The position numbers and the translations under genes are program-made. A DNA stretch of 64,000 nt. Origin: Branchiostoma lanceolatum (taxonomy: Eukaryota; Chordata; Leptocardii; Amphioxiformes; Branchiostomatidae). The notes beneath the pieces were generated by a model. The model was not told where the DNA came from, ran no database searches, and saw nothing but the letters and a program-made list of their open reading frames with translations. Positions within the stretch are counted from its first letter, which is position 1. Each line of letters starts with the position of its first letter. This document shows positions 33,101 through 45,300 of this stretch, piece after piece. Location of the stretch: contig NC_089724.1 in the NCBI RefSeq assembly GCF_035083965.1, positions 2,508,501 through 2,572,500 on the forward strand. Reading direction: 5' to 3'.

Positions 33101-36100
33101 ACACACCACCTGTCTACAATAAACACCGTTTTCACTGCTAATAGGTACAGTAATACTTGCGACAAATCACATGAATTTATTTCGGAAAATCCATACATGC
33201 CATTGTGTAGCCGATATCTATTTTTTAACATTTTTTTTTACATGTTATTCCATTGTAATCTATCTTATAAATCTTAACAGAATGGTCACAGCTTATCAAC
33301 GTATTCAGACGGGAATGATGTATTTTCAAACACATTCTTTTCTTTTTTTGCAGACATAGATGAATGTGGCAGCTCCCCTTGCCCTCCAACTGCTGCCTGC
33401 GTGGACTCTGCTGACGGCTACAGCTGCGTGTGTCCTGACGGGTTTACTGGAGACAAATGCCAAATCGGTACGTGGACTTGCCACAAGTTTGTTGTTCGTC
33501 TGTTTGCTTCTTTGTTTCCTGCATTTGTTTTGCTTTCATAAAGGTCTCCTTCTGGTAGATTCCAGCAACAATGCGACATGACATCATCACATGTGTATGT
33601 TTATGTTTTATGTCTTGTATATGGGTGGATACAGTGAATCATCATCATATGCGTAGAGATTGTGATCTGTCAGAATTAAGCGGTAGAACAAGAGATAGCG
33701 ATTGGACTGGACCTAGGGATCTCTACTGGTAGAACTACCGATTATAGGGATACAAATTCCGATCGAGGTCCCTTTTGACGGAGACTTCGATAGATTTGCC
33801 GATTCTGCGACTTCGCGATCCTTACCCTGGCACATGCAGTTCATGATCAGTTCGTGCTCCGTGAATGAGGTTCACCTTAAATGGGGGTATTGCAGTTGAT
33901 TGTGTCTGTGTGTTCTCATGTATAACTCAACATCCTTTTGATGCATTTTTGTGCACTTTAGCATGTCGTCTGCTAGTGTGCGCAAGATGGTGAACCTTGA
34001 TTTTTAACACCGTAGCGATATTTTTTTTTGTTTTTATTTCAGACATTGACGAATGCGGCAGCAGCCCTTGTCTGTCCGGCGGCACGTGCCTGGACCTGGT
34101 GGATGGCTACAGCTGCGTGTGCCCACCAAAGGCGACCGGACAAACCTGCGAGACGGGTGAGGACAGTTTCCTTTCATCTTCATCATTTGACAAATTCGCA
34201 TCTTTGTACGTCACTATTGTATGCCCCACTATGTTAAAAATTTACAAATCTTTTTGTAAGAATTGCTTTTCAACAAAAGATATATTGTTCTATATTTTAG
34301 ACTACATGTCTATTGCTAAACAGGCTGACGTCGTTCGAGACATGTTGGATTACAGCAAACGTCTATTAAAGGCGTCAACATGCTGCTGTTGTAATCCAGT
34401 TACTCACCAACATGGTCGCTAGGAGTTTCAAATCATAATCATTACGACGCCAATGAAAAGCCTCTATACCGCAGTATGCCTTCCCTTATAATGAACAGAA
34501 TGGTAAAACATACCTGTAGCTCATGATCAACTAGTAGCAGCCTAGCTGTTGAGCTCCTGGTTCCAGTTAGTTGGTAACTGGGCGAATGCGGCCGGGAAAG
34601 GGCATCCTGATTGGAGCTGCATTCGTCTTTCGGAAGGGACGTAAAATGGGGTCACGTGATTGAGTAGGTGACTTGAGCACGTTAAAAGGCGCTACAACAG
34701 CATCATTACTCATTTGGGTATCTACTGGCTGTAATTTAGAAGAACATCTTTGTACATGTTTCCCCCTAGTCCACGCCGACCAGGGCCAGTGTTACCGGTT
34801 TTCGGACGACATTAGGACCCACCAGGAGGCGTCAGCTGTCTGCAACGCCATTGGTGGGCGCCTTGCTGACGTCGAGGAACCACGTGACCACATGGTGCTG
34901 GCAAACTCCCTCAGTGGTGGAGGCGGAGCTTCCTATTGGTCGTCATGGAAGACGTCACAGAGCCCGTTTGTCGATGGACATGGACTTTCTTTTTCTGGTA
35001 AATGAAGTTTTCACTATTCCCCAGAGTTTAAAATCACATTAACTGTTATGACTGTGTTTAACACCACAACTTTAATCATCGACATTACTATTTCAATTAA
35101 GAATTGCCAGTAACTTAGGTCTGATTTTGAGCCCCTGACCTCTACAATTGACCAAAGGTGATAATGCTCAACGATTAGACCGGCCAATCCGATAGCTCCG
35201 CTCACCTCCGTCAACACATGAAAATGTAACTGTTTGACGGATATATATCAACCCTCTCCTTGTTTTAATCGCCAATTGCCATACTATCATTGGTTAACCT
35301 GTAGACAGTCAAGATAGGTCTATTGGAAAATTGTTTCTATCACCTTTGAACTTCATCATTCAAAGCTCAAGATGGCCCATAGGCCATCAGTAGTATTACC
35401 CAAAACTTTGATGATTCTTCTTCATTCAAACAGAGTAGCTGAATAGAATGTGCATTCAAAGAGCTATGCAACTGAAAAATTGCATACGCGAGGTTACAGT
35501 TCCTCGAACAACTGAGTGACGGCCAGACGTCTCAGGTAGCATCCACTACCTTTTGTTAGTGTCCATAGGTTGAGTCACTACCGAAAGGTTGAAGATGCTA
35601 CCTGAAACTTCTGGCCGTTTCTTTGAAACATCTATTCAGTTGATTGAGTCATAGTAACTTCTACCTTGCTTATCTTATTACCTAGATATCTAACCTTCAT
35701 TGTCGAGAAATCGGCATGTATCTATTTCACTATAGGCCCACCCTCGTGGATGTCCGTGGATGCGTACAGCCCGTTTGACGTCTGTGTGCTGCTGGACGGC
35801 TCTGCGAACTACCAGGGAACGTACCGGGCCTGCGCGGAGCGACACAACTACGCCTGCGAATCTGGTTAGTAAACTGCGACACTCGTAAACGTGCACGGAT
35901 TCAAATCGTTGTACAAGCGGGTTGATAGTTTCAGCTGTCCGTACGCAGTGTGATGAGTTGTGGGTGATACGATGAAGGCCAGTTAGACACAAACTAAAAA
36001 TGGCTTACGGTGTAACAAGCATGGTCAAGACATAGTATTTGGTGTCTAAGATGAAATTAAATGCAAAAAACTGCTTCTTGATTCAAAAGAGTAACAGTGC

Positions 36101-39100
36101 ATTTGGTAACACACATTTTTTTCCCTCGATCGAATGATACTCTTTTTTTACCACCTGCGATTCTAACATCTGATTACCAAAAGATTCTATTTCTAACACT
36201 TTAGAAGCCCCCTTGCGCTATCAACATTGACACCTTGTAGAAGCTGCTCATAAAAGGGTGTTCATCAGGTAGTTCTTGTTTTACTTCTAGACCCTGCCTC
36301 TTGCACGCCAAACGTGTGTCAGCATGGCGGAAGCTGCACCTCCTGTTTCTCAGGCTCCAGCGTCTTCTGTGACTGTCTCCCGGGGTACACCGGCGATCGG
36401 TGTCAGACAGGTACAAACACTGCTAATCTAAAGCATCCACGTGGCTTAATCTTCGTCTTGATCACATCTTATGGTTCTGGGTCGGAGTTCAATTGGGTCA
36501 TGACTGCCGGAAGTGCGTGGTCGTCACCCTGATTTCTGCCCGAGATTGCTTGGTGATGGTTTTAGCTGTGTATGAATATTTTGAATCTTCTGAAAAGCCC
36601 GTGAGTTGTAGTATTTTTGGGCGCGGTGCAGTTGGTTCGCTATCGAAGCCTTTTTTGTATTAGTCCGCGGGAACGGTGATGCGGTTTTCTCGCCTGATGA
36701 CCCAAATAGCATCGTTTGTAATGCATTTTCACCGAATTTGCGTCATCGGAGATTGCGAAAAAGTTATCACATGACTTTTTTATTTTGTTCATTTTTCAGA
36801 GACACCATTTACTAAGCTTTCTCAGCATATATGCCGTGACCCCAGGAAAACTCGTTTTTTTCCGAGCAGGTTCGATCAAAAAAGTGTAAAAAAATTATAA
36901 TTTTCGGATGCCAAATTTACATTTTACTATGGTTTCTACCCAAAATAAAGGGACAACGGACAATACCGATAAATACATCGGAAAACAGCAGAAAACCGCT
37001 TTTCGACCATGTGATTACATTTTCCGTCCTACTTTTCTCGGCGGAATTGTAGCCCGTCGACCTGAGGGTGTCGGCCTACATACGAAATCGCAAAAAAACT
37101 CCGGTCCGATGCCTTATACCGTTAGCATTTAGAATAATGATTAAAAAAAATCTATACTCCTTACTGCAATACAACAGATCATATCATTAGTATGGTGCCG
37201 TTCATCAACATTGTTTTAAGTAGTTGCCTCTTTGCATTAAACTTAACCATGTAGATCATCGTATGGACAATTAATTTTATTGATTATACACAAATTATGT
37301 TTTAAGGGAGAATTACATGACCCATGTCATGTGTTAGACAGGTATGTGGTAGTTTAGGTATTGAGAGCGGTGAATCCCTTCTTGTATCCGTGTTGTTGTT
37401 TTTTGTCTAAGCAGGCTAAATCTGTTTTTGTACTGCACGTGTACGAACTAAACACTACAAATATAGGCCGATCAGTTTCCATTCTTAATAGCCATCAGTA
37501 CTATCAAGCTCAACATATTACAATGCTGAAAGTTTGGAAGTGATAGGTAATTATTGGTTCTAAAGAAGGCGACAGTTGTCGTTGAAACTTTTATCCGTGT
37601 ATACCTTTGTGTCGGAAGAAAGTTTAGCATTGTGATAAGCTATCAGTACTGACTTTTGTATTCGGGTGCCTTTCGCAGACATTGACGAGTGTGCGTGGTT
37701 CCCGTGTGAGCATGGCGGGACCTGCCTGGACCTGATCAACTCCTACAGCTGCCTGTGCGCGCATGGCTACACCGGCACCAACTGTGAAACGGGTTAGCCT
37801 CCGTTGCCGACTCCTTCCGGCTGTTTTATTTTTTAAGTTACCGTTTTCTTATATACTATTACACTTCTTTTCTTATTGCTGGCCCGGAAGGAGTCTGCAT
37901 TCACTCGGCCAGCAATAAGAAGAAACAAAAAAGTAATTAGAACACGGCAATTTGAAAAGAAAAACAGCCGCAAGGAGTCTACAACGGAGGCTAGAAACTG
38001 GTAATCTTACATTGGCTACCTATAGTTACTGGTTCGCGATGAAAGCTGTTTTAAGATTTAATACAATCTTTGGTTCCGCATCACCGTGTCCGATGTTCCG
38101 ATATGTTACAGATTCCTGATAGGATTCGCTTGCATCCGCCGAAAATACATAAAAGTCACGGTCTGTCAGGACCTGAGGCCATTTAGTGCAGTATACGGCT
38201 CTGTACCATTCGAAAATCCTTCTTTTTTTTTAAATCTTGTCGGATCTAAGGTTCCGGATAGCTGTGTCCGATGCTCTTATATGTTAAGGATCCGCCTGTA
38301 TCAACCAAAAATTGATAAACAAATCACCGTACGCATCTGTCAGGATATGAGGCTATTTCGTGCAGTGTGTGAAACCGGTAACCTTACATTGATTAGTTAC
38401 AGGTTTGCGATAAGTAAAGCCTGTCTTGCGATCGATGGCATCATTCGATGTGCACCACCACCAAGGGATTCTGACACATTCAAGTCGCCCACACATTTTC
38501 GTCCGTTTGTGAGGCAAAAGTATTTTATCGTCCGTCCGGTCCAGGCTGCAGTACTAGCATTGGTGACTAGTCGGCACTACAGTACCACCTAAAGTTCCTG
38601 ACTTAGATTATACTCAGTAACAATACGTAGTTGTTAACACCTAAAAACTATGTCCCCTGTTCGCTGACAGAAATCACACCAACACGCGAATCTGCCTCTA
38701 TTGGCCAGCAAATACTTATATCTAGTTCCTCGATGAAGGTTAGAGACATCCAGGTCGCAGGATGCGCAAGGTAGTAGTTACTAAAGCAACTGGATAAGAT
38801 TTGGTAACGGACAAGGCTGTATGCTGATAAGTCAGTTGAGAATGTGTGGACATTTTGTTCTCTTCAGATATAAACTAGTGTGACCCCAACCCCTGCCCGT
38901 CTGACTGGGTCTGCGTGGACCTCCTGGGAGCCGTCCAGTGCCAAGGTACGCACCTATCACCTGTTTAGCTTCACCCTGAAATCTGTACAACCGTGTTTGA
39001 AAATAGAGTGTGTCAATCATTTTGCCCGTATTCCAAATGTAGTACATCTGTACGCATAACGTTTAGTACATATCTTAAGTGATGTAAAAATTACATGAAA

Positions 39101-39344
39101 GCCGTGCTTGAAAACAGCGTGTCAGTCATTTTTTAAGTATTAGAAGACGAATGTGGTATGCATGAAGGAAAAAAACTCCGTATGAGCTTGCTTAAACACG
39201 AAAAAATTAGGAACTTTCTTATATTTTGATACAGTGCCTGCTGGGAGGGTTTTCACTGGCCACTTCTGCACGGCGGCCTCTTGCGGTCCCGGCTGGAACT
39301 GCAAGGAGAACGGCTCGTCCGGATACACCTGCACCCGTGGCTGA
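30123..39344 (+). CDS. Secreted EGF / C-type lectin mosaic protein with an unrecognised N-terminal domain; in-frame TAG in exon 11
   Basis: Twelve exons, all joined in phase 1: 30123-30183, 30922-31314, 31661-31810, 32600-32713, 33354-33467, 34043-34156, 34770-34997, 35736-35864, 36291-36410, 37679-37792, 38868-38945, 39235-39344 (TGA). Exon 1 encodes a signal peptide ([20 protein letters not shown]). Exon 2 is a ~130-residue six-Cys domain I do not recognise. Exon 3 is an EGF-like module with extra Cys. Exons 4-6 are DIDEC-type calcium-binding EGF repeats. Exons 7-8 form one C-type lectin domain (QCYRF ... YWSSWK ... CVLLDG ... YACES) lacking EPN/QPD and WND, so sugar/calcium binding is unlikely. 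Exon 9 is EGF, exon 10 calcium-binding EGF, exon 11 a half EGF, exon 12 a Cys-rich tail. In exon 11 DIN is followed by TAG (38876-38878) where Glu is expected, giving 515 residues, or 574 if read through. Expected role: extracellular matrix or recognition protein. No transmembrane segment seen. Confidence 0.88.
31944..32172. mobile_element. PIF/Harbinger-like MITE
   Basis: The ends GGGCCCTG (31945) and CAGGGCCC (32171) are flanked by TTA on both sides, the 3 bp target typical of PIF/Harbinger. The inverted arms extend about 75 bp (GTGCGTATA, CGCAACTC/GAGTTGCG, GTTTTAGGT/ACCTAAAC). No transposase. Lies in intron 3 of the lectin mosaic gene. A relative is at 8523. Confidence 0.85.
32806..32969. 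repeat. 82 bp tandem duplication
   Basis: GACTTGGAGCAGGTG...CAGTACATACATCT occurs twice head to tail, differing by one base near the start. Contains ACTCCAAGTCGACTC palindromic words and ACGCGTGTG, shared with the inverted-repeat element near 48857. Intronic. Confidence 0.9.
34575..34760 (+). mobile_element. 5S-type SINE body (truncated copy)
   Basis: GGGAAAGGGCATCCTGA, GAGCTGCATTCGTCTTTCGG, AAGGGACGTAAAATGGGG and GGGTATCTACTGGCTG match the body of the copies at 56970 and (minus) 63010. The 5S-like head is missing. It ends directly before the polypyrimidine tract of the lectin exon starting at 34770. Confidence 0.75.
35522..35630. repeat. Imperfect inverted repeat
   Basis: GGCCAGACGTCTCAGGTAGC at 35522 pairs with GCTACCTGAAACTTCTGGCC at 35599, loop about 57 bases. 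Intronic, non-coding. Confidence 0.7.
37797..37991. mobile_element. Palindromic MITE adjoining a splice donor
   Basis: GCCTCCGTTG... and ...CAACGGAGGC end the element, flanked on both sides by TA. The arms (GACTCCTTCCGGCTGTTTT / AAAACAGCCGCAAGGAGTC) continue for about 60 bp. The left TA lies directly after the GT of the exon 10 donor of the lectin mosaic gene (37793-37794), so donor bases +3 to +6 come from target site and element. Confidence 0.85.
37995..38380. repeat. Diverged relative of the 179 bp subrepeats of 1-2028
   Basis: Two head-to-tail subunits with CTGTCAGGA...TGAGGC(C/T)ATTT(A/C)GTGCAGT and GTGTCCGATG, flanked by direct repeats GAAACTGGTAATCTTACATT and GAAACCGGTAACCTTACATT. Intronic in the lectin mosaic gene. 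Confidence 0.65.
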
Positions 39345-39844
39345 AGTTTCGGAATGTAGCGTCAGCGTTGTTTACGCGAATTCAAAGTTTCATGGCGTAA
39401 ATTTTTTCCAAAACATGGCTTCAATCTTGGCTAGCACTGCACGCGCAAATAACAAGAAAACATATTGATCTAATTTCAGACATATCGCAGTAAAGCTTCA
39501 CCTATTATTGTATTAATTTTGTTCTATTCGGTTTGATTTTTCCTAATTACAGTACTTCGTAGTGTCCTACATATAGAAGACGGTATAGAGAGTGATTAGG
39601 ACAAGCGATGGAGGATGCTTCGTCCTCTCAGACGGTAAGCGCCCTCTTGCAGAGCATACAGAAACTGTATTGTAGAAAAACACGGAGAAGCAAGATACAG
39701 CATTCCACTGATTCGCTCCATCAGGGTACAGTTACAGATTCCTATATTGGCCAATCATTGAATATTCTACAAATTATCACTAGTGAATTAGACCCGCCAC
39801 TTGCATACGATGACATTTAAACTCCTCTGCACCCTTCCCCTAGC

Positions 39845-40692
39845 AGGGTCGAAACGCTCAGCAGCATAGCCTCCAGAATCGACCCTATCTATCTGTCTAT
39901 CGGCCATGGGCCGGGACTAAACAAGAGGTACATACTTCACTCCACATTGCCCTATCCAGCATCATTTGTCCTAAGTGTTCATATTCAATCCCAGTGTCCG
40001 AGTAACTGTCGGTAAAAGTCAAACTTCTGCAGTGCACTCGGCCTCTTGGTTTCCATATATAGAAGGATGTCTGAAGTTATTTCCTGCTTGGCTCGAAAGC
40101 AGTGTCCAGCAAATGTTACTCGACGGAGTGTGAGCTTTTGAGACAGCCGTGGAAGACTTCCATATAAATTGTTTGAGAGTAGCATGTTGTGTCCAAGATA
40201 TATGTTCTGTGCCCTGCGCAGAAGTTTTGTGTAGGTCCCATCTAGTCTATTTTGGAGCTGACAGCGTAGACAGGTAAGCGTCCTCCAAGTTTCTGCACCG
40301 TAGAGCAGTATCGGTTCCACAGGGGTAAGAAAAACTCGTACCTTCAGTTTGTTTGGAATATTAGATTTTCAGATTCTGTCAAATTTGTTGCTTGCTTCCC
40401 TACTCTTATGGCCTAAGCTTAAGTTTTAGGTATTGGTGACGTTACTGACGGCTGCTCACAATTGATTAATGAGCTATTCCTATTCGGCACAAACAGCCGA
40501 TTGTTGCTCATAGATGATTAATTAGCTAGCCTTATTTGGCACAAACAGCCGTCATTTTGTTCTGAACCCAAAGTAGCGATCTAAGACGTATCCTGATTGG
40601 CTGATAGCTTCCCAGCTTGTGGCAATACCTAAAACCTTTGGCCGGAATAGCAGGGTCGATGCTGGAGGCTTTGTTGCCGAGCGATTCGACCC
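39845..40692. mobile_element. Segment bounded by ~42 bp inverted repeats, containing a LINE remnant
   Basis: AGGGTCGAAACGCTCAGCAG...AATCGACCCT (39846-39888) is mirrored by AGGGTCGATGCTGGAGGC...ATTCGACCCT (40651-40693). The interior holds a LINE protein remnant on the minus strand and two copies of TTCGGCACAAACAGCCG or TTTGGCACAAACAGCCG (40475, 40538). Confidence 0.65.
39985..40325 (-). pseudogene. Post-RT fragment of a non-LTR retrotransposon
   Basis: The frame reads EPILLYGAETWRTLT, then LLRRAQNI, YGSLPRLSQ and RRVTFAGHCFRAKQE, the conserved region after the reverse-transcriptase motifs in many LINEs. The catalytic region is absent and the frame ends after about 111 codons, so it is a dead fragment from a different family than the LINE at 13067. 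Confidence 0.8.
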
Positions 40693-40967
40693 TTCGAGAG
40701 GTGGGTGACTCCTCTGTTACATGATCAATAAAGTAATTGCTTCCAATAATTTGTGATGCATGTTTATTCTTTTTTTATCATGCAAAACAGAGAATGCTTG
40801 AAACATATATATTTGCTTATTTATCGGTTTTGCTGTAAACGACATACAGTCATGACTAACAAACTCAGCGCTAGCTATTCGAAAGGACTAGCCAAGCTTA
40901 GAAGACATTACAGTGCGTACAGTTCAAGAAACTCGAGAGGCAGCTACTTCTTCAAATCTCATATTCA

Positions 40968-41450
40968 CACCTTACGGGCGACTAAAGCCCCCCCCCCCCT
41001 CCCACCAGCTAGAACTCGTTACATCATTGAATGTTTGAAACTATCGTTGAACAAAGACGAGAGGCATATCTATCTTCAAATGTTATCTTCGCCCATTACA
41101 AGCGACGAGATCCATCTTCTGATGCCAAATTTACACCTTGCGAGCGACAAAGCGCCCCCCTCCCACTACCCCAAACTCGTTGCACATCATTGAATGTTTG
41201 AAACTATCGTTGAACAAAGACGAGAGGCATATCTATCTTCAAATGTTATCTTCGCCCATTACAAGCGACGAGATCCATCTTCTGATAACAAATCTATACC
41301 TTGCGAGCGACAAAGCGCCCCTCACACTACCCCAAACTCGTTGCACATCATTGAATGTTTGAAACTATGAACAAAGACGGGAGGCATATTCATCGTCAAA
41401 TTTTATCTTTACGCATTACAAGCGACGAGATCCATCTTCTGATGCCAAAT
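40968..41450 (-). pseudogene. Three decayed tandem copies of the 3' edge of the methyltransferase terminal exon
   Basis: The last ~57 bp of the coding exon (41451-41507, encoding CNEFGVVGGGRFVARKV and stop, minus strand) recur at about 41297, 41131 and 40968. They are separated by a shared spacer with TTGAATGTTTGAAACTAT, at steps of about 162 bp. Downstream copies carry substitutions (for example GAGCGACAAAGCG against GGGCGACGAAGCG). They lie 3' of the stop codon in the transcript direction and so do not alter the protein. Confidence 0.85.
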
Positions 41451-42229
41451 TTACACCTTACGGGCGACGAAGCGCCCCCCTCCCACTACCCCGAACTCGT
41501 TGCACAGCTTCTTGGTGGTGACGATGAACTTGAGCCATCCGTCCACCATGTCCTCCCCGTACAGCCGCACGTACTTGTCGCGGTGCTCGTCCCAGTTCGC
41601 CCAGCGACCGTACGTGTACTCGCTGTACGTCTCAGAAATGTCGTGCACCTGCAATGGGCAAGATAAGGATTATTACGGATATTTCTCGCGAACACCATGC
41701 AAGTGATTGATTGATCTACATTTTTCGTCTGGATGTCTAACTTCAACCTTTAAATGAAATATTAGTACTAAGATTACCAACTTAATCATTTCAGCCCAAG
41801 GCTTGTCTGTCTACCTTTTTGTCTGTTTGTTTGTTTGTTTGTCTGTAGTCTGATCATAAAACGCCCAGAACACACAACGTTGCTAATGACGCATCCAGAC
41901 CAGTGACGCTATTTTCGTCGACGATATCTGAGAAAATTGATGGAAAGTCTTCAAGGCAGGCCATAGAAACTTTGAACTGCGTTGCCGAAACGCATACAGA
42001 GAGAGGGGTAGAGATAGGGAGACAGAGAGAGGGAGAGAGAGGAGGGAGAGAGAGACTGAGACTGAGAGACACAGAGAAAAAGAGAGAGGGGTAGAGGGAG
42101 ACAGAGACAGACAAAATGAGAGAAAAAGAGAGAGACAAAAAGAGGACGAAAGATGGACAGAGAAAGAGACGTAAACTGAGAGAGAGAGAAAGAGAGAGAG
42201 AGGGAGAGAGAGAGAGGTAGTGAGAGGGA

Positions 42230-42280
<51 letters not shown>

Positions 42281-42309
42281 AGGGAGAGGGAGAGGGAGAG
42301 GGAGAGGGA

Positions 42310-42376
<67 letters not shown>

Positions 42377-45300
42377 AGCAGGAAATCTTCACCGTGACTT
42401 CGAAGCCGGCGTCCTCCAGAAGCTGCTTGTAGTCCTGGTGGGTCGGCAGGGTGTTCACGCACAGGAGGAAGAAGTCCAGCGCCGCCTGCTCGTCCGCGTC
42501 CTCAACATCCTTCAGCCGGCAGAACTCCTCAAAACAGCTGTGCGGAGTATAATAATAATAATTCATTAGTCAGAAATTACCCGTGCAATGGCAGCCAGTG
42601 CTTAATTGCTGCAGGGTTTACAATCACATAATACACAACAGATACATATTTGCTCTACACTTGCACGTTGTGGAACTGTCGCAAGCGTCTGGGCGGCTGC
42701 CATTCGGCGCCAGCAGGTGACCTCAATGCGACCTTCCCGAACCGAAGTAAGGTACCCATTCACACCTGGGTGGGGTGAGGAAAGTCGTGTAAAGTGCCTT
42801 TCCCAAGGGCAAAACATCGGGGCAGTGGTTTTGAACACGGGACCTTTCGGTTCTGGGCGAAACACCCTACCGATTGCGCCACACGATGCCACATGTATAA
42901 TTACAGTTGCATGAAAGCGACCTTCTCACAGAGCCAGAGACAAGAAAAGGATGATACTGGTACACCATAAAGGTAAAGAAAGGTAAAGAAATTGACATTG
43001 TTCGTATGTAAATGTGTAGATTATCGTCGTTGTCAACCTCCTTCAAGAGGCAGAACTCCTCGAAACATCTGCAGGGAGTTTAATTGCAGTTGCATGAAAG
43101 CGACATTCTCACAGAGACAGGAAGAGGCTTTCCAAAACATCTCAGGAAAGTACACACATTTGCAGATATAGGATTTTGTTGGGTCGGCCTCAAAACATCT
43201 GCCGAGTACAGGCACAGTTTGCACCCACGTGATCATGACGTCATTGCCATCCACCATGCTATATGGTTAAGCCTGGAAATCGCCAGATGGATTTGTCTGT
43301 GACAATGAGGTCATTTTGATGTTGTTTGCATGTGCAGATCTGACTCTTCCATGTTAAAACAACCAAATTAAAAAAGCACAACTTTAATGTAGATGCATTT
43401 ACAAGGGTCTGCCTTTTTACCGGAATGCCCCGAAATGCCATTTTTACACCGGAATGCCCCGGAATGCCCATAACGGAGGGTAAATTCTACCGGAATACAC
43501 TATGCTTTGATGAGTTAACATCACAGGTTGCTGTATTTTGGCATGAAATTATATAGTTGTTGCCCAGGGAACGAGGAATCACTAGAAATTAGTGATGGCC
43601 ATCGGCGTCGGCCAAACTTTAATGTAGATGCATCTACATTACTTACATGGTTCCTCCTGGTTTCAGGGAGTTGTACAGCTGACGGAACAGCCTGGGCTTG
43701 TCCTCCACGTAGTAGATCGCCTGGATGCTCGTCACGTGATCAAACTCTTCATTACCTAGGAGGTTATTCAAATTTCTTGTAAGCGGTACGGTAAATTCAG
43801 TTACGTTCGCGTCGTTTTAATTTCGCTCTAAGCGGAAAATGCAGCGTTCGTGGTGGTTGTAAATTAAGTTCGCGGTGAAACGTTCACCCACGAAAACCGC
43901 GAACATAAAGCCACCACGATCATTCCTGCAATTACATTATTTTACTTTCTAATAATCCTCTCTGACATTAGCATTCATTCCAAATATCTTTGCGCTCTAT
44001 AGCAGACAGATAATTATACAATCGGTGAAAGTTTAAACTCGTCAAAAATCGCTTTCAATGATATAAAGATATTCTCTACCATACTAACAACGACAGCTAA
44101 AGGGAGAGTATTTGCCAGCAGGGTTTGGTCACCATGGGATAACATTCGCCTGGGGAATTATCAACCTTACCGTTGACTGACTCTACTGGCAAATTACACC
44201 CGAATTCTGCTATCCACACCCCCGTAGAAATTCCAAGGCCTGATAGAGGCTAATATAAAAGAGAGACGACCAGAAAAGCACACAAAAAATCTGTCACTTA
44301 CCCAGTTCAGTCGTGATGATGTCACCGCACACGTGTTTCACACTTCCCGTCATGCCACAGCGTGACGTCAGGTCCTGCCCCACGCGGTGGTTGTCGGGAA
44401 GGAGTTCCGACGCCGTCACGTGACACTTGGTTTTGTGCGCCAGGTACCGAGAGGGACCCCCGATGCCGGCCCCCACGTCGAGTACTCGCGCACCTTCTCT
44501 GTTTGATGGGGGAAAATCATTACTTTTCATACCATAATGAAAATAAAAATCCATTTATCCCTTCCCGACATGTCCAGTGTCGAAGTCTGTACCTAAAAAC
44601 GTCCCTGCAGTTCTAAAAGAAGCTCATGATCGTGTGGCTTCTTTCATACAAGCACAGTTATGGACCGCTCAAATATCGTCACCGCATATAATAAAACTAC
44701 AATACATTTGGGACCGCATTTTAAGCAGTGACATCTAGTATGCAGTGTGGAATAGTACCAGTCAGTATTAACCAAGTTGTATTATTACAGCTAGTAGGTA
44801 CACATCTGAGTAATGGGGCTCTTGTTGGCCTCCACCAGGCCCTCTTACGGGAGAATGAATCGTGGAATTCGGCAGAAAAGGGAACAATTAGCCAGTAGAG
44901 TCAGTACGCAGTGAAGATCACACTCGCCCGTTTGCCTGCAAGTGAAACCCTGGCGTAGTTAGTCTGGTAGAGACTAGGTTCTTGTGACGAGCCCAATACA
45001 CCTCCTCGAAGACGGGACCCCCATTTTACGTCTCTTTTAAAAGACGATGCGGCTCCAATTGCCCTGAGGTAGGTGGTAGACGGTTACGAAAACCTCGGCT
45101 GTGATTGTATATCTTGGTTGTGAATAAAAAGAGCCTTGCGCATTAGTGCTGCGTACCTAAACGTATAACATCAGGTACAGGTACAGGTACCGGTACAGAG
45201 GTTTAGTTACAGGTCCGGACCTGTACCTGTACCTGGACAATTTGAAAAAGCAACATGTGTTCTTCTGAACTTCTTCACTAATGACAGAAACATGAATAAA

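Noticed and set aside
39608..39820. 70-codon plus-strand frame starting MEDASSSQTVSALLQ
   Set aside because: Composition is plausible for a small protein or a transposon ORF remnant, but there is no recognised motif, splice structure or second copy to support it.
41854..42566. Two long minus-strand frames rich in Leu/Ser
   Set aside because: They run from the real methyltransferase exon into the (CT)n intron; the exon ends at the GT donor at 42392, and the final exon at 41451-41648 restores the protein.
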